Shown here: in pieces, positions 51,401 to 62,953 of the stretch
Layout: every line of letters begins with the position of its first letter
How positions within the stretch are numbered: the first letter of the stretch is position 1
Assembly (NCBI RefSeq): GCF_040054535.1
Contig: NC_090778.1
Coordinates: 13,547,501 to 13,611,500 of the forward strand
DNA from: Antennarius striatus
Taxonomy: Eukaryota > Chordata > Actinopteri > Lophiiformes > Antennariidae
Length of the DNA: 64,000 bases
Reading direction: 5' to 3'
Notes under the pieces: generated by a model
What the model was told of the DNA's origin: nothing
Seen by the model: only the letters and a program-made list of their open reading frames with translations
Databases searched by the model: none
Made by a program: the position numbers and the translations under genes

Positions 51401-51972
51401 TACAGTACACAGTTACCAAGCAAATGGAAAAATAATGCCATATAACTTTTTAGTTGTTTTATTATATAAAATCCTAGTATAAAGCCATCCATCAAAATTT
51501 TGGATCCTGTATGAAAAAAAATCTCATTTTATGACACTTGTTTTATTTACTGGATCTGTTATTAATAACATACAAGCATCTCTTATATCATACAATAGGT
51601 CTGAATATACTCGAGATAATATAGAGTACAGTACCTGTATACACATGGTTTCATCTAATTGTCAAGAAAAAAAAAATCATGCATCCTGTCTCTGAGTGAA
51701 ACGAAGATCAATGAATCTAAAATGAAATTTCAGCTTACTAACAGTGTCTTTCAAAACGTTTTAACTGAACGACGCTCTGCCATAACTTGGTATCATCTGA
51801 AGCCTGAACCAGTGTAAGCCCACCTGACTTTAAAGCGTCGCTCATTAGCGACGATCTCTCCAAGTTTTCGCCATCCTTTATCGGTGGATTTGTCCAACTT
51901 CTCACAGAGACGCCTCACCACCGCCTCAGTCAACATGTTGATCTTCGTGGATCGGTCCAAAGACTCGGACAT
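42435..51972 (-). CDS. malt1: MALT1 paracaspase, complete
   Basis: Arg-specific protease and scaffold of the CARD11-BCL10-MALT1 complex that activates NF-kB. Seventeen exons: 51824-51972, 51173-51339, 50739-50860, 49563-49710, 49402-49434, 49171-49328, 48999-49095, 46299-46322, 46150-46194, 45853-46056, 45558-45735, 45351-45422, 45126-45253, 44774-44923, 44449-44606, 44181-44306, 42435-42914. Total 2439 nt, 812 aa (human 824). Order: death domain (1-105), two Ig domains (to about 300), caspase-like domain from ATDKVALLIGN (about 315), third Ig domain, C-terminal tail. Catalytic His390 is in YYAGHGYEN and Cys439 in LLDMCRKR, both 25 below the human numbers 415 and 464. The death domain plus two N-terminal Ig domains, near-full length and high similarity favour malt1 over fish paracaspase paralogues. 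Exon 5 (33 nt) is the least certain boundary. TTTATT at 42155 may be the minus-strand polyadenylation signal. Confidence 0.96.
47669..47752. repeat. Cluster of nested inverted repeats
   Basis: AAGCCCTT/AAGGGCTT around CCTGC at about 47669-47689. Then AGAACACATCTTTAAT (47690-47705) with its exact reverse complement at 47713-47728. Then TTTAATATGTTAA (about 47740-47752) complementary to TTAACATATTAAA (47706-47718). Confidence 0.85.
47730..48420 (+). mobile_element. L1-type LINE ORF2 3' fragment, decayed
   Basis: In one frame, with two stops, the DNA encodes NKIISKFICQNERPRIRLKT, DGKGLDLPDLKTYYWVSQLN, then WIKHTLKVW and LPSNDLYKYF, the C-terminal end of fish L1-type ORF2. Stops lie near 47820 and 47910. 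It sits in malt1 intron 7 in the opposite orientation to the gene. The reverse transcriptase core is absent. Confidence 0.75.
48422..48735 (+). mobile_element. SINE family A copy in malt1 intron 7
   Basis: GGGTAGCGTTGTCTCCTCAC, B-box-like GGGTTCAAATCC (48459-48470), ACATGCAGATAAGCTGAATT, GCGAGTCAGCTGGGATATGC and a GAATGAATGAAT tail. It directly abuts the L1 fragment. Confidence 0.8.
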
Positions 51973-54900
51973 GGCAGCAAGCAAGGAAAGCACTGTAAAC
52001 AATCAGTCCGCAGACAAAAAGTCTACTTCCTGGAATTCATGGTAGAAGCGGCTCAGACACGCCCACCACTCCGGCTTGGTTTTCCCCTGACTGCCCGCGG
52101 GTCGCCCCCCAGTCAAAGATCGTATATGCGACAAGATAATACACTTCTTTTTTAATTCTTCATCAAGAATGACATTAAATGTACGCAATTTAAAGGTTTA
52201 AAGCTGATTTAGGTAACCTGTAATGATAATTTTTTGTCTCATGTTTTCTGAAACTGATAATTTGTCTTCACAGTCCCACATAAAACAGATAATATGTAGA
52301 TTTTTTTTTTAAAAATCTGAATCGTATGGCTCCCTCTAGTGCTGCTAATACAAATTGCAGCAATCGGGAAGCCCTGCCTAAACCTCAGAGCTGACAATCA
52401 CGCTCCTGTGGATGCAGTGGGTAGCACGAGTCCCGCCCCACGGAGATGTTTGAATGATGTAGACATTATTTAAAGACATAAAAGCGTCATAATGTCCAAA
52501 TATGTTGAAGGCGCTTGCATGTTTTTCCGACTGGAAAAAAATATTGATAACTCTTGTTATTGGATATTTTATTCTAACTTTAATTTGTTTGGGGAAAAAC
52601 CTGATGTGCAATTACATGTGAAATACCTCAAAACCCGCTTTGGCGGCTTCAGTAGTCAGCAGAATATCTCCACTATTACATTTGCAAAATCTACATGTGG
52701 CTGTTGAAAATGAAGATCGTCGTGATCCTCCTTCAGAATGTTGTTCGATTTCAGTTCTGTCTTTAAACTCTGGTTGAACTTGAGGAACGGAGGGCTGTCA
52801 TACCTGACATAACTGTCTGAACTCACCAGTCAGCATTCATTAGCAGAACAGGCGGGCTGGTGAAGCGTCTGTGGAGCATGGGCTCCTTGTTTAGGGAAAA
52901 TATTTTTCAGTTTTACCTAAATAATTGCGAACTGCTTAAAAACTATGGTGGAATTGAGTCCTCTTTCTGAATTCAGTGTGACATTAATTGTAATGCATAA
53001 ATTCTTAGAATAATTCTTAACGTCAGATTTATAATAGTAAGGTTAGAACCCTTAAAATGAAATCAGGCAGAATTCTAGAATTAAACTGGACGGAGATTGA
53101 TATCAGAAGATTCTGAGAAGTATGACCTTAAAAAAGAAAAACAAAAACTGCTTTGGACATCAGATTTGAGTAAATAATGTTTGTGCTGTTTTAACAGGTG
53201 GTTTGGTTTGAAATGTTTTAGTCGAACAAAGGCGTTTTAAGTTATGTATCTATTTGTCTACAGTTAAATATTACTCACAAAAATCAGGTTAAGCAATACC
53301 AAAAGTCGAAGGTTGTGAAAAATCCCAAAACCTCTTTGGAGTGATTGTAAAACTATGTCTTAATAAATAAATCGTATGTCTTAATAAATAAATCACACAA
53401 TAAACACATAAATAAATAAATCACACAATGTCAATTGGCCGAGTGATGACGACACAAATCCCTCCTCTTCAGTTCTCAAAGCACCTCTGTTCCGTAAACA
53501 CAACTCTCGCTGGGCGTCAGACGCGGTGGAATGACTGATGGCTGCCTTTCATTTGCGGTCCTGTCAACGTCAGAACTTTATTAGCCTTTTTTTATATGGA
53601 GACTGAAGATACTTATGACGTCAATATTCAAACATTTAAAGAAACCAAGATTAACATGATGATTTTTTTAATGATCATCAGTTATTTTGTGCAGCGTTAC
53701 AGAATTGTGAAATAAGAATACAATAACTCCTTGAGAAACCACATACTCAGGTAAATCATTTTAATTATTTCACAGAAATTGTATGCGTTTAGTTATTTTT
53801 AAGATTTCATAGTCGTGTTAAATAGGATCATATTTGATGATCATAAACTTAAATGTTAGGAGGATTGTAAAAAGTTATGACTGCATCTGGACCATATTTC
53901 TGATAGATTTCTATAAGTCAAGATGTAAGATGTCATTTTTACCGAGAGGCTGAGTTATTATGACTCTTGATGTACTTCATATATGTGTGTGTGGGTGTGT
54001 GTGTGTGCGTGCGTGCGTGCGTGTGTGTGAGAATATGTGGTATCACAATTATTTTAAAAACTAAGCTGGAGCCCTCTTTTTTTTATGCAGCCCTTATAAC
54101 ACTTGTCAGAGCAAATGTTGCAGTATAAAACTGAACCTGTTGTCACTGTCCAAGCAGATAAACAGCAGGCGTCCGGTGAACAGGTTGGCAGCAGGTAGGC
54201 AGAAAACACTCTTCTGATATCTCCTCTAATGAGCAGAAACCACTTGAAGGCATGCAGTCAAAATAGTACATTGATGTCAGTCTGATCCTAATCCTGAAAG
54301 TTTTGAATGTTTTGAATGCTTGCATGCAGAGCTTCCAAGAACGAGGAAGTAAAGTCTCCATTTGTTGTTGTTGTTGTTGTTGTTGTTTTTGTTTTCTTTA
54401 TTGTACAGAATCAGTGCTGAGGAGTGAGGGTCTGTCTTATAGACTTGATAATGCTAGGATCCAGGATCTTTTTCACAGTCATGTTGCTATTTTTAATAAA
54501 TCCAGTAGCATTTCTCGCCATTGAACCATATTAATCAGGAGGTTAAGAAATGTCTAAATGACATTTTGTTGCTTTCACAGGTGAAATGTTTGTGTGTTAG
54601 TGTCATCACCATTCATAACAAGAAAAATCCTTGTTAATTATCTACTTACTCTTACTTTTAGGGTCTGTTTTGTTTTTTAATTGGACCGTTCATCTTTAGA
54701 GTTGTAGGTCATTACAGGCTGGGAACAAACTGATTTGCAGACAACACTCGGGAGGGACTTTTATTACTTCAACCCCTCAAAACCTACAAGATTTCTCATG
54801 ATAATAAGTAAATACAGTAAACGACATAAAGACAGAGAATACAGGCGTTCATTACTGGAAAATCATATAATTCCAGGGAGACCACTTTTGAGGGTTTTTT

Positions 54901-55310
54901 TTTAATTTTATTTGGTATGTGCATCCAGTTGTTTAATCTTGAAAATCAGACTGGTATATTTTGGAGATGACTAAGCCCTATTCATAGACAGCTCATTTAG
55001 ATTCTTAGCATTATTAGTTCAAAAGTTATGTGAGTACTACACGTGGCTATACATGGCAAGTTGGCAGAGGCCAATTATTTTTTTTACAGTATGTCATGTT
55101 TAATCAGAATATAATGACTGCTGACAACCTGCATGTGTTTGGCTACAACATGTACAAGTATCGGTTTGCTCATTGTTTTCCCTTTATGTCTCCCTGTTTC
55201 AAGTAAAAACAGGACTCACAGGCAAACCTTGGGCTTATGTCGGTTTATAGGTACAAGCTTGTGATGCCACTTCCCTCTCTGAGACACACAACGTGCTAAT
55301 TTGTGACAGC
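51973..55310. other. malt1-prlr divergent intergenic region (3.3 kb)
   Basis: The first 130 bp beside the malt1 start are GC-rich and probably promoter/5' UTR, with a GC box near 52431-52440. A TG/CGTG repeat lies at 53985-54028 and (TTG)n at 54361-54388. No coding sequence recognised; the prlr 5' UTR exons cannot be placed without transcripts. Confidence 0.5.
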
Positions 55311-58300
55311 ATGAGGAGCGATCTTGGATTGGTAATGCTATTGCTGCTGTCTGCAGTTAGAAAGTCCGACAGTAAGTTAAAAGTAATTATCTTTGGTTTA
55401 TATAAACAGACGCGATGGATAGTTTGGGCTTTGTTTGTCCTGGTTTAGAATTATATTTATTTCCAGAAGTATTGTATCTGATTTATCTCTATAGTTATCT
55501 GGATAATCAACCAATCCATGTTGATCGGATCCAGTACAGAGAATACAGATTTTCATTCAAATGTATTCTTCATGACTGACCCAGTTAATTGGAAACAAAA
55601 CCTGCCCATTACCATTTGTAAATGCTAAATAACAAAAGAAATGTTTGTGTACAAAAGCAGTGTGTTCACCGGTTGGGGGCGGGGGTTTGGTGGTTACATG
55701 CCAAAGGATTTCTCGGCTTGGAGTAGTAGCCTTTGGAATTCCCGCAGGTTGTCTGCTATCCACCTGTAATGTCTTCTATACATTGTCCAGGACATCTACA
55801 AACTTCGATTTTATGATTTCATGTGAGCAGTATTTTCAAATAGATTCTAGACTCTAGTCTAGAAGGTCATCAAGTTTTCCATTTGTACATTGATGATCTC
55901 ATTTTCAGGTTTGGATCATGATTGGTCACATGGCAACTAATTTAGAAGTCTACCATGGTCCCATTTCCAAATGGACCTGACATTTAAACACAGTGTTATA
56001 AATAGCAGTACATATTTTAGAACTAAACAGCATTATATTTTTGTGTTTTCTGGAATTTTTAAAGAGAGAGAAAATATGTCTGTAGGGAACTTAAATGAAC
56101 ATGGGACATATCTACAAAACTACATGTGTGGTTGGATACCTTTAAAGGCAAATGAGAAAAACCTGCATGGAATTTGAGTGAAATACCCATTTAACATTGT
56201 GTTTAAGTTATGGTTTTACAACCTGAGTGTTAGTTTAACATATCTGTGTTTAATGGAGAAGGTGATACTTGTTTTCTACACCACCACATGTTACCAGGCA
56301 CGTCTCCACCAGAGAAACCAGTTCTGCTCAGCTGCAGGTCCCCTGAGAAAGAAACGTTTACCTGCTGGTGGGAGCCCGGATCTGATGGAGGACTGCCGAC
56401 TACACACCGCCTCTATTATGAGAGAGAAAGGTCAGTCCAAATGCAAGTTTTCATCTCATTTCATTTTAATGCTTAGATTTAAAATTAGTGGACATACATG
56501 ATGTTTGAGGTAGAGATTAACAACAAAGACTCCTGGCTTTCTGTCACTGGATCAGGTACCTCAAACAACTAGATCCCCTATCAGGTTTCACTGGTTTACC
56601 ACCCTCATATTAATATTAACAACAGTCATTGCTGGATGTCCATCAAGGATTTACAGTTGAATACCATAAATAATGAGATATTTCTTCAGGCCTGGTGTTG
56701 CTGTCTCTATTTCTGGATTCAGAGTTCTGTTTTTATAATCACTTTGCCACTATCGCAAGGACAAGATTTCTTCACGCGCCATTAATACGTACAAAATGAA
56801 GGATTTGTATGTCAAACTTACATATAGGTTTTTACATGGGCTAAACCTAATTCCTGGTCACTGGTGCTATGTTTTGGTTTGTTCGTTGTTGAGGTTCCAA
56901 TGAAGCTCAAATGATACCATATGCAGTCATGGAGAACCTGCTGACTCCTGATTGGTCAGAAGAAGAAGCAGAACTTTATTAATCCCCTTTTACGGGGAAG
57001 TTACTATTTTCACTCTTTTTACAGGATTTTTGTGTTACATGCAGGATATATACAGTGTATTTGTGCAGGCGCTTGAAACACACAAGAGGCCTGTGTGCAT
57101 GCAGTTAGTATCACAGCACAACAGTATGACAGCAGTTAGCATCACAACACATCACAGCATATGGGGAGGCAGAGAGTGAAGGGCAGCCACTTCAGGTAAT
57201 GCCCCAACTGAGCAACTTGTAAGGGGACGGCGCCTTGCTCAAGGGCGCCTCAGCAGTGGCCGTGAGGTGAGCTGACACCTCCCACAGTCATCTCACACTC
57301 CGATGTCGAAAGTCTAGCGCCAGCGGGAATCAAACCACTGATGTCTGGGCGATGTCTGGATGGAAGACGTCTGCTCTACTGCTGAGCCACTGGCGTCAGA
57401 AGGAATCGTTACCACCATGCTTCATCATTGAGACGGAAACCAAACCAGACCAGCTATTTTTTTACATTCAAGCAAATGTACACACTGCACACACTGTACA
57501 CACTGCACACACTGTACACACGGCTACAGCTTCTGTTTAAACAAAACTGTGCTAAGTCAGACGACTCCATACCGACGTATGTTGGCAGGATTATCCAGTC
57601 AATCGATAGGATAATTCCAGCTCAGAATACATATGTGTTAATTTGTTCATGTACTGACATGTACGTGAACAAATTAACACATATGACTCTAACACTGAAA
57701 TCACTTCATTAAACATTATGCATTACACTGATCAGGATTGCTGATAAAGCACTGTTAGTCTCTAGCTGATGCTTTGTCTCCTTCATACGTCTGTCTCTTC
57801 TTCATGGATTTGGTCCCTCAGATCATCAGGTACAGGTTGTCGCTACAATAAAATCTAAGGATGATGACATCATCACATCTTTATGTTTATGTTGCTTGTG
57901 ATTTACCTTGTTATTGTTATGTGCGATTAAAATAAAATCACCAGCGTCATTGCGATGTTGGTTATTTGTCAGTGTAGTACTGCTTGTTCATAAATGAGTG
58001 GAAAACTACCAGCTGCCCAGTTCACACACTTGTGCTTATTCACCTGAGTACAAATCTTTGTTGCTAAGTAAACTTGCATACATCAAACACTTACCTGTGT
58101 GACGCTCAACAGCCCTGACCTGAGGGCAAAATAATAATCCTCATGCTTAGAGACCAAAGACGTCCAACATGTGACACTCATGAGATGCGAAGAGGATATT
58201 TACAATCATGTTAATGTGGTATATGAGGCTGGCCACCGTAACTATGGGGACATCACGCCAAAATGGTATTTTCTTATCATTCAAGCTCTTTTCTTGTTTA

Positions 58301-61300
58301 TTGAGTGCAAACATGTCTTTTCTGCCAACATTAGTTTTACAATGCTGCTCCTGTTGTGATTATATGCAGTGTTTACTCATATCTGATTAGTAAAGGTCTT
58401 GTTTTGTCTGCATACAGATTGGAGGGCATACACGAGTGTCCGGACTATCAGTCAGCAGGGAAGAACTCCTGCTTCTTTGAGAAGAGCTACACCTCCATCT
58501 GGGTCGACTACTACCTGACAGTGGTGGCCTCCAATGCCCTCGGGAACGCCACTTCAGACCCCGTTAAGATCGACGTGATGGAAATCTGTAAGTTGTCTCC
58601 CAAAGAAATTGGATCAAGATGAGACAACACTTCATTAGAGACAAATGTTGTTCTTATTCCTTTTCATGGACTCATATATGGTTCCCATCAGTAACATAGC
58701 GTACATGTGTGTGAATGAGAAGGACCCAAGTGGAAGAATGAGGTTACAGGGAGAAGAGATCAAGAAGGTGGAGGATTTTAAGTACTTAGGGTCAACAGTC
58801 CAGAGCAATGGAGAGTGTGGAAAAGTGGTGAAGAAGCGTGTACAGGCAGGATGGAACGGGTGGAGGAAAGTGTCAGGTGTGATGTGTGATAGAAGAGTTT
58901 CATCTAAAATGAAAGGGAAGGTGTACAAAACTGTGGTGAGACCAGTGATGTTGTTTGGTCTAGAGACAGTGTCACTGAAGAAAAGACAGGAAAAAGAGCT
59001 GGAGGTAGCAGAGATGACGATGCTGAGGTTCTCTTTGGGAGTGACCAGGATGGATAGGATCAGGAATGAGTACATCAGAGGGACAGCACATGTTAGAGGT
59101 TTTGGAGATAAAGTCAGAGATGGTTTCACTGAGATGGTTTGGACCTGTCCAGAGGAGAGATAGTGAATATATTGGTAGAAGGATGCTGAGTTTTGAACTG
59201 CCAGGCAGGAGGCCTAGAGGAAGACCAAAGAGGAGGTTTATGGATGTAGTGAAAGAGGACATGAAGGTAGTTGGTGTGAGAGAAGAGGATGCAGACGACA
59301 GGGTTAGATGGAGGCAATTGATTCGCTGTGGCGATCCCTGAAGGGAAAAGCTGAAATGAGAAGAAGATGTGGTTCTCACCATTGGAAGCACATGATAAGC
59401 TCTAAAATATAAGCAAGTTTTAAAAAATTGAATTATAGGGATGAAAGGCAAAACATGTCAATGCAAAAACGTTTAAGCACAAATTTTAACAAATGTGTGC
59501 ATTGTGGTTCACGGAGGTTTGGCTCTGCATTACTACTTAATAATGAACTGCAGAGGCTAGTCTGGGGATTTTAGCACTGATAAAATGCAGCTGAATGTCT
59601 AAGACAAGCCAAAAACAATCCACACACCGATTATGGATGGCTTCATCTGTTTAGCTCAATAGTGTTTTTGTGTTATTTGAACTTTGGATGTCTTTAATAT
59701 CTGCGTTCATTAGAGATGGGGTTAACACTGCAGAAAATAATCTACATGGATTAGTCACAGTTTTATTGACTGGACAGCATTCCTTGGTTCAGTGTGGAAT
59801 ATTACCCTTACAGGCAGGATGCACATCAACAAACCTGAACAGAATGCAGTAGAACAAGTTTGTGGCTTGTTCAAAACTTGGCTTAAGGTTGATCATGTAT
59901 CTTTCTTTTGTTTGTTTGTTTGTTTGTTTGTTTGTGATATAGTAGTATAACAAAAGTAAACTTTCATCTGAGCTATTAATTACCATTTATAAGTTTGTTT
60001 GTTTCTAATTTTTCAGTAGCTTGTTTCAACCTTTAAATACACAATTAATATTTTTCTATTTTTGACATATGACCTATCTGCGTTGACTCTTCAAGTTCAT
60101 AGTTCTATGTGACCCATACCTGGCAGAGGTGTTAAACAGAGCCATGACCCCACATCATATTTATTTTACATATTTACTCAAATTTGCAATGAGTCGGTCA
60201 CCGTTGCCGCGATCACCCATGTTTTTGTCAACGTTTACTTCATCATCCTCCATAAATGAGTCTAATCCCTGGTGTCTGTCTTTGATTAGAGCAAATTTTC
60301 TCAGAATAGCAATAATGGTCACAAACATTGCATTTAGTGCTAATCACCATACTAATAACATAAAGCATGGAGAAAAAAGTGACTGTTAAAAGTAGTGTAT
60401 GGCATGCATGCACCCGCATGGCTGTGGTTTTCTTTTATTTGTGCTCAACAGTGAAGCCAGACGTCCCTGAAAATGTAACGCTGCTTGTGAAGGAGAGAGA
60501 GAAGAGTCCATACCTCCACATCCAATGGGAGCATCCTTGTAACACGGACACAAAGTCTGGCTGGGTCACCATTAAGTATGAACTCCGAGTCAGACAAGAC
60601 AATGACAAGTGGCAAGTAAGTTGTTCATGTCGATTCTTTGCAGTTGAAATAGTTGAAGTGTTTAGTCTGTTCATTTAGCCACACTCATTTAAACAAGATA
60701 CTATCTAATAATAGTCTGGAGGGTATAAGTGGAATTAAGTACAATATTGAAATGACAATAGTCATCTGTGAAACTAAAAGGTAAAAAAGAAAAAAAGAAA
60801 ATTGAAATTCCTAAGTTCAGCCTTGGGCGCAGTGGTTAGCGCTGTCGCCGCACATCAAGGCGGTTCCGGGTTCGAGTCCTGCTCTGTGTAGAGTTTGCAT
60901 GCTCTCCCCGTGTCTTTGTGGGTTCTCCCTGGGTTCTCCGGCTTCCTCCCACCTCCAAAAAGATGTTCTTCAAATTAATTGACCAGTCCCAAATTGCCCG
61001 TAGTGTGTGAGTGTGTGTGTACGTGTTTGTCTGTCTATGTGTGGCTCCGCGGTACTTTGGCGTTGTGCCCGGAGTTTCCCCCGCCCTATTCCAGCTGGGA
61101 TAGGATTCAGCTCCCCGCGACCCGCTACAGCGGAACAAGCAGTTAGAAAATGAATGAATGAATGAAAGTTCAGCCTTATGGCTACATCTTCAAATGTCCC
61201 TTGGGGACAAATAAAGTTATTTGAATGGAAATAAATTGAATTTTGGAGCAGCTGCTGTCAGGATAGAAAAAAATAATTGTATGAATTGTTACCGTCCCAA

Positions 61301-62953
61301 GTGGAAGGAAATAGTATAAATCCATAACTCCAAGAAGTCGAGTAAACATTGAAGACAGTCAATCGAAGGTGATAATGGAGCGGCCTCTAGGACTGTCAGC
61401 TGCTTCGACCTGATCCTACTTCTGTTTTTTGTTGTACAATAAGTCAGTAAATCAGAATATAATCTTTTTTTTCCATGATCCCTCAGCTCAGGTATAACAA
61501 ATGTTTTCTGATGCCATATTGGATGTGGATGTAACCAGAACCCTGGTATGAGATTATGTTTTATTTTTGTTTTTTTCTCTAGGAGTACCTCTCAGGAACT
61601 CAAATCCATTTTGACCTGTACAGTGTGATTCCTGGGGTGACGTACATGGTCCAGGTGCGCTGCATGTTGGATCACGGGTCCTGGAGTGAGTGGACCAACA
61701 CCACCTTTGTGAAGATCCCCAACTGTAAGCGCTTTTCTACATCTTTGGATACACAGCGAGGTGGAAACTGTTTGAAGCTCTAATGGATGAAAATGTTCTG
61801 TTTTTTTGAAGTAGATCCCCAGAGTGAGAAATCTTTGTGGATTATGGTTTCTACTCTCTCCTTAATTCCACTGAGTGTGACAATGTGTATCTTGATCATG
61901 AAGAGAAAAGAGTATGTATGCAAAATATCAGTGAGAAAGATTGAATGAGTGAGTTAGGGATAATTTGACTAATTTCAGTGTGTTCCTCAGCGTGAAGCAG
62001 TGGGTTCTTCCTCCTGTTCCGGGTCCAAAGATAAGAGGATTTGATTTTCAGCTACTCAAGGTAATAGTCTGCAATGGACACTGCAAAGCATGTCCAATCC
62101 AGTAGTGTGAATGCGATAGTATAGTCATAATGACTGAACAAATCTCATCTTACCCTTGCAGAATGGGCTATCTGAAGATGCCCTGATAATCAACCCAGAT
62201 TTCCATACGCTGGCCAGGAAGGACCAGATGGAGGAGTACGTGACTGTGACAGAGAACAACAACGGGGTTCCGCGAGATCCCTCCAGTTTTCATAAAATTA
62301 CAAAAAACTTGGTTATTCCTCCGTGCTTCCAATTACATTTAGAGCGCCAATGTGAAGACTCAACTCACATCCAAAGCGAGTGCGAGATAGCCACGGAAAC
62401 GAGGCATGACATAGATGACTTTGTGAAGGAACCTCTTTCAGGAGAGAGTTTATCTCACGCACAGCCATTACATCTGCCGCAGAAACAGCAGTTCACATGT
62501 GGGAACTGCGTAAACACTGGCGCCACAGAACAGAGCGAGTCAAAGCAGCAGGATGCAGTCAAACCCTTCACAAACGGCAGCTATGTGGATGTTTGGACTC
62601 ACGCTGAAAACCTGCAGACGGTGAAAAAGGTGGACTACAGCAGAGTGAATAATCTGAAAGGTGACAGTGTTCTCGTTCAGGAGAAAAACCACTTCACACT
62701 TAACAGCGCCGGGTACACAGATGTTCAGACTCAAGACACAAAGGCATCAGGAGACTACAGTCGGGTGAAAGAGGTGGACAGTGACAATAAGGTCTTTCTA
62801 CAGAAACATTTGTTGGGTTTAGATCCCTGCAGGGAGAAGTTTAACCACTACAAAGACTGTGGCCTTCAGAAACCAGCAGCTGGAGCCTTTAAAGGGGGAA
62901 TGTGCAACGAACCTGACAGCGGATATGTGGATAACACCTTTGAATTACGTTAA
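55311..62953 (+). CDS. prlr: Prolactin receptor (short-tailed teleost type, possibly prlrb), complete coding region
   Basis: Class I cytokine receptor for prolactin, signalling through JAK2/STAT5; in fish central to ion balance. Eight coding exons: 55311-55371 (signal peptide), 56298-56430, 58418-58587, 60452-60615, 61583-61724, 61815-61911 (membrane span), 61991-62060, 62162-62953. Sum 1629 nt, 542 aa. The first fibronectin domain has the two Cys pairs (LLSCRS/FTCWW, HECPDY/NSCFF). The WSxWS motif is WSEWT at 210-214. The span (about 230-252) is followed by Box 1, PPVPGPK, at 263-269, then [20 protein letters not shown] typical of PRLR. The tail has Tyr motifs YVTV, YVDVW, two DYSRV and GYVDNTF. 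The 542-aa length is nearer what I recall for fish prlrb than for the longer prlra; a tree is needed. AATAAA signals at 63189 and 63264. Introns carry an RTE fragment, two SINEs and a hairpin. Confidence 0.93.
56963..57394 (-). mobile_element. SINE family B, near full length, in prlr intron
   Basis: Reverse copy. The head at the right end has A-box-like TGGCTCAGCAGTAGAGC (reverse at about 57376-57392) and B box GGTTTGATTCC (reverse at 57325-57335). The left end is the tail ACTTTATTAATCCCC, the reverse of GGGGATTAATAAAGT. Flanks GTCAGAAG at 56955-56962 and 57395-57402 form an 8-bp duplication. Confidence 0.8.
57476..57523. repeat. 18-bp tandem repeat
   Basis: About two and a half copies of GTACACACTGCACACACT. 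Confidence 0.8.
57630..57685. repeat. 25-bp inverted repeat (hairpin), 24/25 paired
   Basis: CATATGTGTTAATTTGTTCA plus TGTAC at 57630-57654, loop TGACAT, reverse complement at 57661-57685 with one mismatch (A against G). In prlr intron 2. Confidence 0.95.
58698..59372 (+). pseudogene. RTE-type LINE 3' fragment, frameshifted, in prlr intron
   Basis: It encodes the C-terminal end of a fish RTE reverse transcriptase: [47 protein letters not shown], then in the +1 frame [35 protein letters not shown] and a final CGDP. The frame changes within about 59105-59130 (first frame stops at 59161; second runs to 59341). The 3' end GATCCCTGAAGGGAAAAGC is typical of the clade. The 5' side is truncated inside ORF2. 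Dead copy, same orientation as prlr. Confidence 0.85.
59905..59934. repeat. (TTTG)n microsatellite
   Basis: Seven TTTG units. Confidence 0.9.
60825..61165 (+). mobile_element. SINE family A, full length with 12-bp target-site duplication
   Basis: Head GGGCGCAGTGGTTAGCGCTG (A-box region) and perfect B box GGTTCGAGTCC at 60869-60879. The body is as in other copies, and the 3' part is GGATAGGATTCAGCTCCCCG followed by (AATG)n. It is flanked by AAGTTCAGCCTT at 60813-60824 and again at 61166-61177. Confidence 0.9.

Noticed and set aside
52378-54524. Frames of 60-77 aa in the malt1-prlr interval
   Set aside because: Random-length open frames in AT-rich DNA or over (TTG)n; no splice-supported structure.
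60825-60900. tRNA gene (A and B boxes present)
   Set aside because: It is the head of a SINE; no cloverleaf with acceptor stem could be drawn, and the body continues for another 270 bp.
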